From contig NZ_JAAQPH010000016.1 in assembly GCF_011683915.1 (NCBI RefSeq), positions 62,001 to 126,000 of the forward strand: a DNA stretch of 64,000 nucleotides, given 5' to 3'. The stretch comes from Pelagibius litoralis (GTDB lineage: Bacteria; Pseudomonadota; Alphaproteobacteria; Kiloniellales; Kiloniellaceae). Made by a program: the position numbers and the translations under genes. Every line of letters begins with the position of its first letter. The first letter of the stretch is position 1. Below are positions 62,278 to 64,000 of the stretch, in pieces. Under the pieces are notes generated by a model. The model was given only the letters and a program-made list of their open reading frames with translations. It was not told where the DNA came from and searched no databases.

Positions 62278-62664
62278 TCAGGCCGGCACCCACTCCTGCA
62301 GGACCAGTTCCAGGGTAATGCAGATGGGATTCTCGCCCCGGCGGAAGCGCCCGCCATAGACCTGTGCCTTGCCGTCAGCAATGGTGCCGCGCAGATCGGC
62401 AACCACTTCGCCGTCGGCGCCGCTGCGCAGCTCGCCGTTCAAAGTCAGGATTTCAATACCCGGCCCGGCGACCTCGATAACCCTATCGCCGGCTTCCAGC
62501 ACCGCATCGACAAGGCTGCCGACGGCGGAGCGGACGATGGCATGTTGCAGGCCGTGCTCCCGGCAAGCAGCCTCCACGGCGGTCACCAGATCCTCATTGG
62601 GCCGGATGCGTACGACGGCGATGCGCTCCAACCGCCCTTCTTCGAAGGTCGCTGTCTCGCTCAT
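62278..62664 (-). CDS. PPC/DUF296 domain protein 1
   Basis: A 128-residue single-domain protein of the plants-and-prokaryotes-conserved (PCC/DUF296) family: VVRIRPNEDLVTAVEAACREHGLQHAIVRSAVGSL near the start, then IEVAGPGIEILTLNGELR and YGGRF. Prokaryotic members form trimers, and some bind nucleotides or zinc. Their roles are mostly unknown. It overlaps the second DUF296 gene by 4 bp and lies 43 bp before acuI. Confidence 0.82.
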   Translation of the reverse strand: MSETATFEEGRLERIAVVRIRPNEDLVTAVEAACREHGLQHAIVRSAVGSLVDAVLEAGDRVIEVAGPGIEILTLNGELRSGADGEVVADLRGTIADGKAQVYGGRFRRGENPICITLELVLQEWVPA

Positions 62665-63179
62665 GCCGGAATCTTTCGCGGCTGGAACAGCGGATAGTTG
62701 GTCTCGCTGTCATAAGCGGCGGCGAAGGCCGCTTCGCGCAGTGGCGTGGCCAGGGCAACGGCGCCACTGGCCCCGAGAAGGCAGTCGCCCGGCGGCAGGT
62801 GCCCGCCGTGCAGCCCGCCATCGGCATCGACCACCACCGCGTGGCAGTGCAGCAGGATGTCGCCGTCAGGTCCGGGCCCCAGAATGCCGTTGGCACCCAG
62901 CAGGGTGACCGGCCCCGCCAGCCAGGTCGGCGGGCCATAGGTGGCGACACGCGCGCCGCTGGGGTCTTCGGCCCCGGTCAGATAGGCCATGCGGGCAATG
63001 TCGGCGGACAGCACCTGGACCGCGGCATGGGTGATGCCACGCGCCGCCAAGGCGCCGACCAGGCCGCTCAACAGATCCTGTCCGGAAGCCAGGCGCACCC
63101 GCAGGTCCAGGGCCGGCGCCGCCCACTCCAGCAGGCGGCGCGGCTGCAGCGGCGTGCCCGGCTGGACCAGGGTTCTCAT
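62661..63179 (-). CDS. PPC/DUF296 domain protein 2, diverged
   Basis: A 172-residue protein that is probably a longer, diverged PPC/DUF296 member. It has the central LLSGLVGALAARGITHAAVQVLSADIARMAYL corresponding to the first helix-strand pair, then HCHAVVVDADGGLHGGHLPPGDCLLGAS, where the GGHL loop and His residues resemble a metal site of the fold. It overlaps both neighbours by 4 bp, so ligase, this gene and DUF296 protein 1 are translationally coupled. The two proteins may form a mixed trimer, which is an inference. Confidence 0.65.
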   Translation of the reverse strand: MRTLVQPGTPLQPRRLLEWAAPALDLRVRLASGQDLLSGLVGALAARGITHAAVQVLSADIARMAYLTGAEDPSGARVATYGPPTWLAGPVTLLGANGILGPGPDGDILLHCHAVVVDADGGLHGGHLPPGDCLLGASGAVALATPLREAAFAAAYDSETNYPLFQPRKIPA

Positions 63180-64000
63180 TGCGCCGCCACCTCGGCCAGG
63201 TCGCCGCGGGCAAAAAGCTCGTTCCGGATCAAGTGCTTGGGCACCTTGCCGTAGCCGGACTTCGGCAATTCGGCCCAGAAGAACACGCGACGGGGTTGCT
63301 TGTAGCGCGCCAGCTTGTCTTTCAGGAAGGCCAGCAATTCCGCTTCGTCAGCCGCCTGCCCCGCCTCCAGGACGACAACCGCAATTCCGGTCTCTCCCCA
63401 TTCCGGATCGGGGACGCCGAGGATCGCCACCTCGGCCACCGCCGGGTGGGTCAGGAGCACCTCTTCGGCCTCGCGCGGGTAGACGTTGGAGCCGCCGGAG
63501 ATGTACATGTCCGACGCCCGCCCGGTGATGTAGAGGAAACCGCGTTCGTCCAACCGCCCCAGATCGCCGGTGTGGAACCAGCCGTCTTTCAGTGCCTTGG
63601 CATTGGCTTCCGGATTGTCGTGATAGCCTGCGAAGACCGCGGGGCCGCGCACGCAGATTTCGCCCTGTTCACCGGCACCAAGGCGTTTGCCCTCCGCATC
63701 CTTGATCGCGATCTCCATGCCGGTGCGCGCAAACCCGCAGGAGCCGACCGGCATCGCGTCGTCGTCCAGGCTGTGGGCTTCGCGCGGCAGCACGGTGATA
63801 TTGCCGGTCACCTCGCCCAGGCCGTAGTACTGCACGATCACCTTGCCGAGTTTTTCCAACGCCTCTTTCTGGTCGGCCCGGTACATCGGCGCCCCGGCGT
63901 AGATGACATAGCGCAGCGAGCTGTGGTCGAAATGATCCACCGCCGGGTGGCGCACCATGCGGGTCAGAATGGTCGGCACGGTGAACATGTTGGTGATGCG
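63176..64000 (-). CDS. Acyl-CoA synthetase (AMP-binding), C-terminal part
   Basis: The frame is open to the right window edge, so the N-terminal half is missing. The visible 274 residues contain the adenylation motif YYGLGEVTGNITVLPRE, the core DGWFHTGDLGRLDERGFLYITGRASDMYISGGSNVYPREAEEVL and the C-terminal catalytic lysine in PKSGYGKVPKHLIR. It activates a carboxylic acid with ATP and CoA. It is the first visible gene of the operon leading to DUF296 proteins and the AcuI-like reductase. Confidence 0.93.
   Translation of the reverse strand, partial: RITNMFTVPTILTRMVRHPAVDHFDHSSLRYVIYAGAPMYRADQKEALEKLGKVIVQYYGLGEVTGNITVLPREAHSLDDDAMPVGSCGFARTGMEIAIKDAEGKRLGAGEQGEICVRGPAVFAGYHDNPEANAKALKDGWFHTGDLGRLDERGFLYITGRASDMYISGGSNVYPREAEEVLLTHPAVAEVAILGVPDPEWGETGIAVVVLEAGQAADEAELLAFLKDKLARYKQPRRVFFWAELPKSGYGKVPKHLIRNELFARGDLAEVAAQ

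Overview
The window looks like chromosomal DNA from a free-living, high-GC alphaproteobacterium, most likely in or near Rhodospirillales. I infer this from the gene content and order: dcd-murA-DUF2948-hisG-hisD-UPF0262-phosphatase followed by infA-maf-rng-yacG, together with many TRAP and tripartite tricarboxylate (TTT) uptake systems. No search was run, so no genus is claimed. I saw no insertion sequence, prophage, CRISPR array or plasmid replication gene.

Layout. 1-4.4 kb: the end of a TPR protein, a repeat-bearing intergenic region, and a TRAP transporter with a binding protein and a fused small/large permease. 4.4-11.9 kb: mixed single genes, including a methyltransferase divergent from a GlxA-type regulator, two alpha/beta hydrolases, a PhyH-type dioxygenase, small DUF proteins and a GST. 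11.9-21.9 kb: a catabolic island with aminotransferase, TRAP P-Q-M, enoyl-CoA hydratase-like and class III CoA-transferase genes on the minus strand. Divergent from it are a large FAD/Fe-S 2-hydroxyacid dehydrogenase and a GntR/FCD regulator. 21.9-25 kb: a thioredoxin-like protein, a saccharopine-dehydrogenase-like protein and a LOV-GGDEF photoreceptor. 25-33.2 kb: a second catabolic island, tctC-tctB-tctA-lacI-sulfatase, divergent from a MetE-core methyltransferase, an alpha/beta hydrolase and a cupin. A perfect 20-bp palindrome lies in the shared promoter region.

33.3-43.8 kb is the conserved housekeeping block, flanked by tRNA-Phe and tRNA-Thr. 43.9-51.2 kb holds two transporters, a PaaG-like hydratase/isomerase, a gene of unknown function behind a Fur-like box, a peroxiredoxin and a two-domain kinase-like protein. 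51.3-53.1 kb encodes an RTX protein with 22 uninterrupted nonapeptides. 53.3-60.3 kb holds a hydroxyproline-dehydratase-type racemase homologue, small lipoproteins, a rhodanese lipoprotein, a 1-Cys peroxiredoxin, a winged-helix/TPR regulator and small membrane proteins. 60.5-64 kb is one minus-strand operon: acyl-CoA ligase, two PPC/DUF296 proteins, an AcuI-like reductase and a methyltransferase.

The two catabolic islands share a plan: a high-affinity carboxylate importer, activating or cleaving enzymes, and a dedicated regulator with a candidate operator between divergent transcripts. Three copies of a two-module palindromic repeat (near 1.0, 55.3 and 60.5 kb) sit at gene borders. The most novel-looking material is the sulfatase/TTT/MetE-like island, the Fur-box gene of unknown function, the LOV-GGDEF gene with its upstream inverted repeat, and the repeat family.
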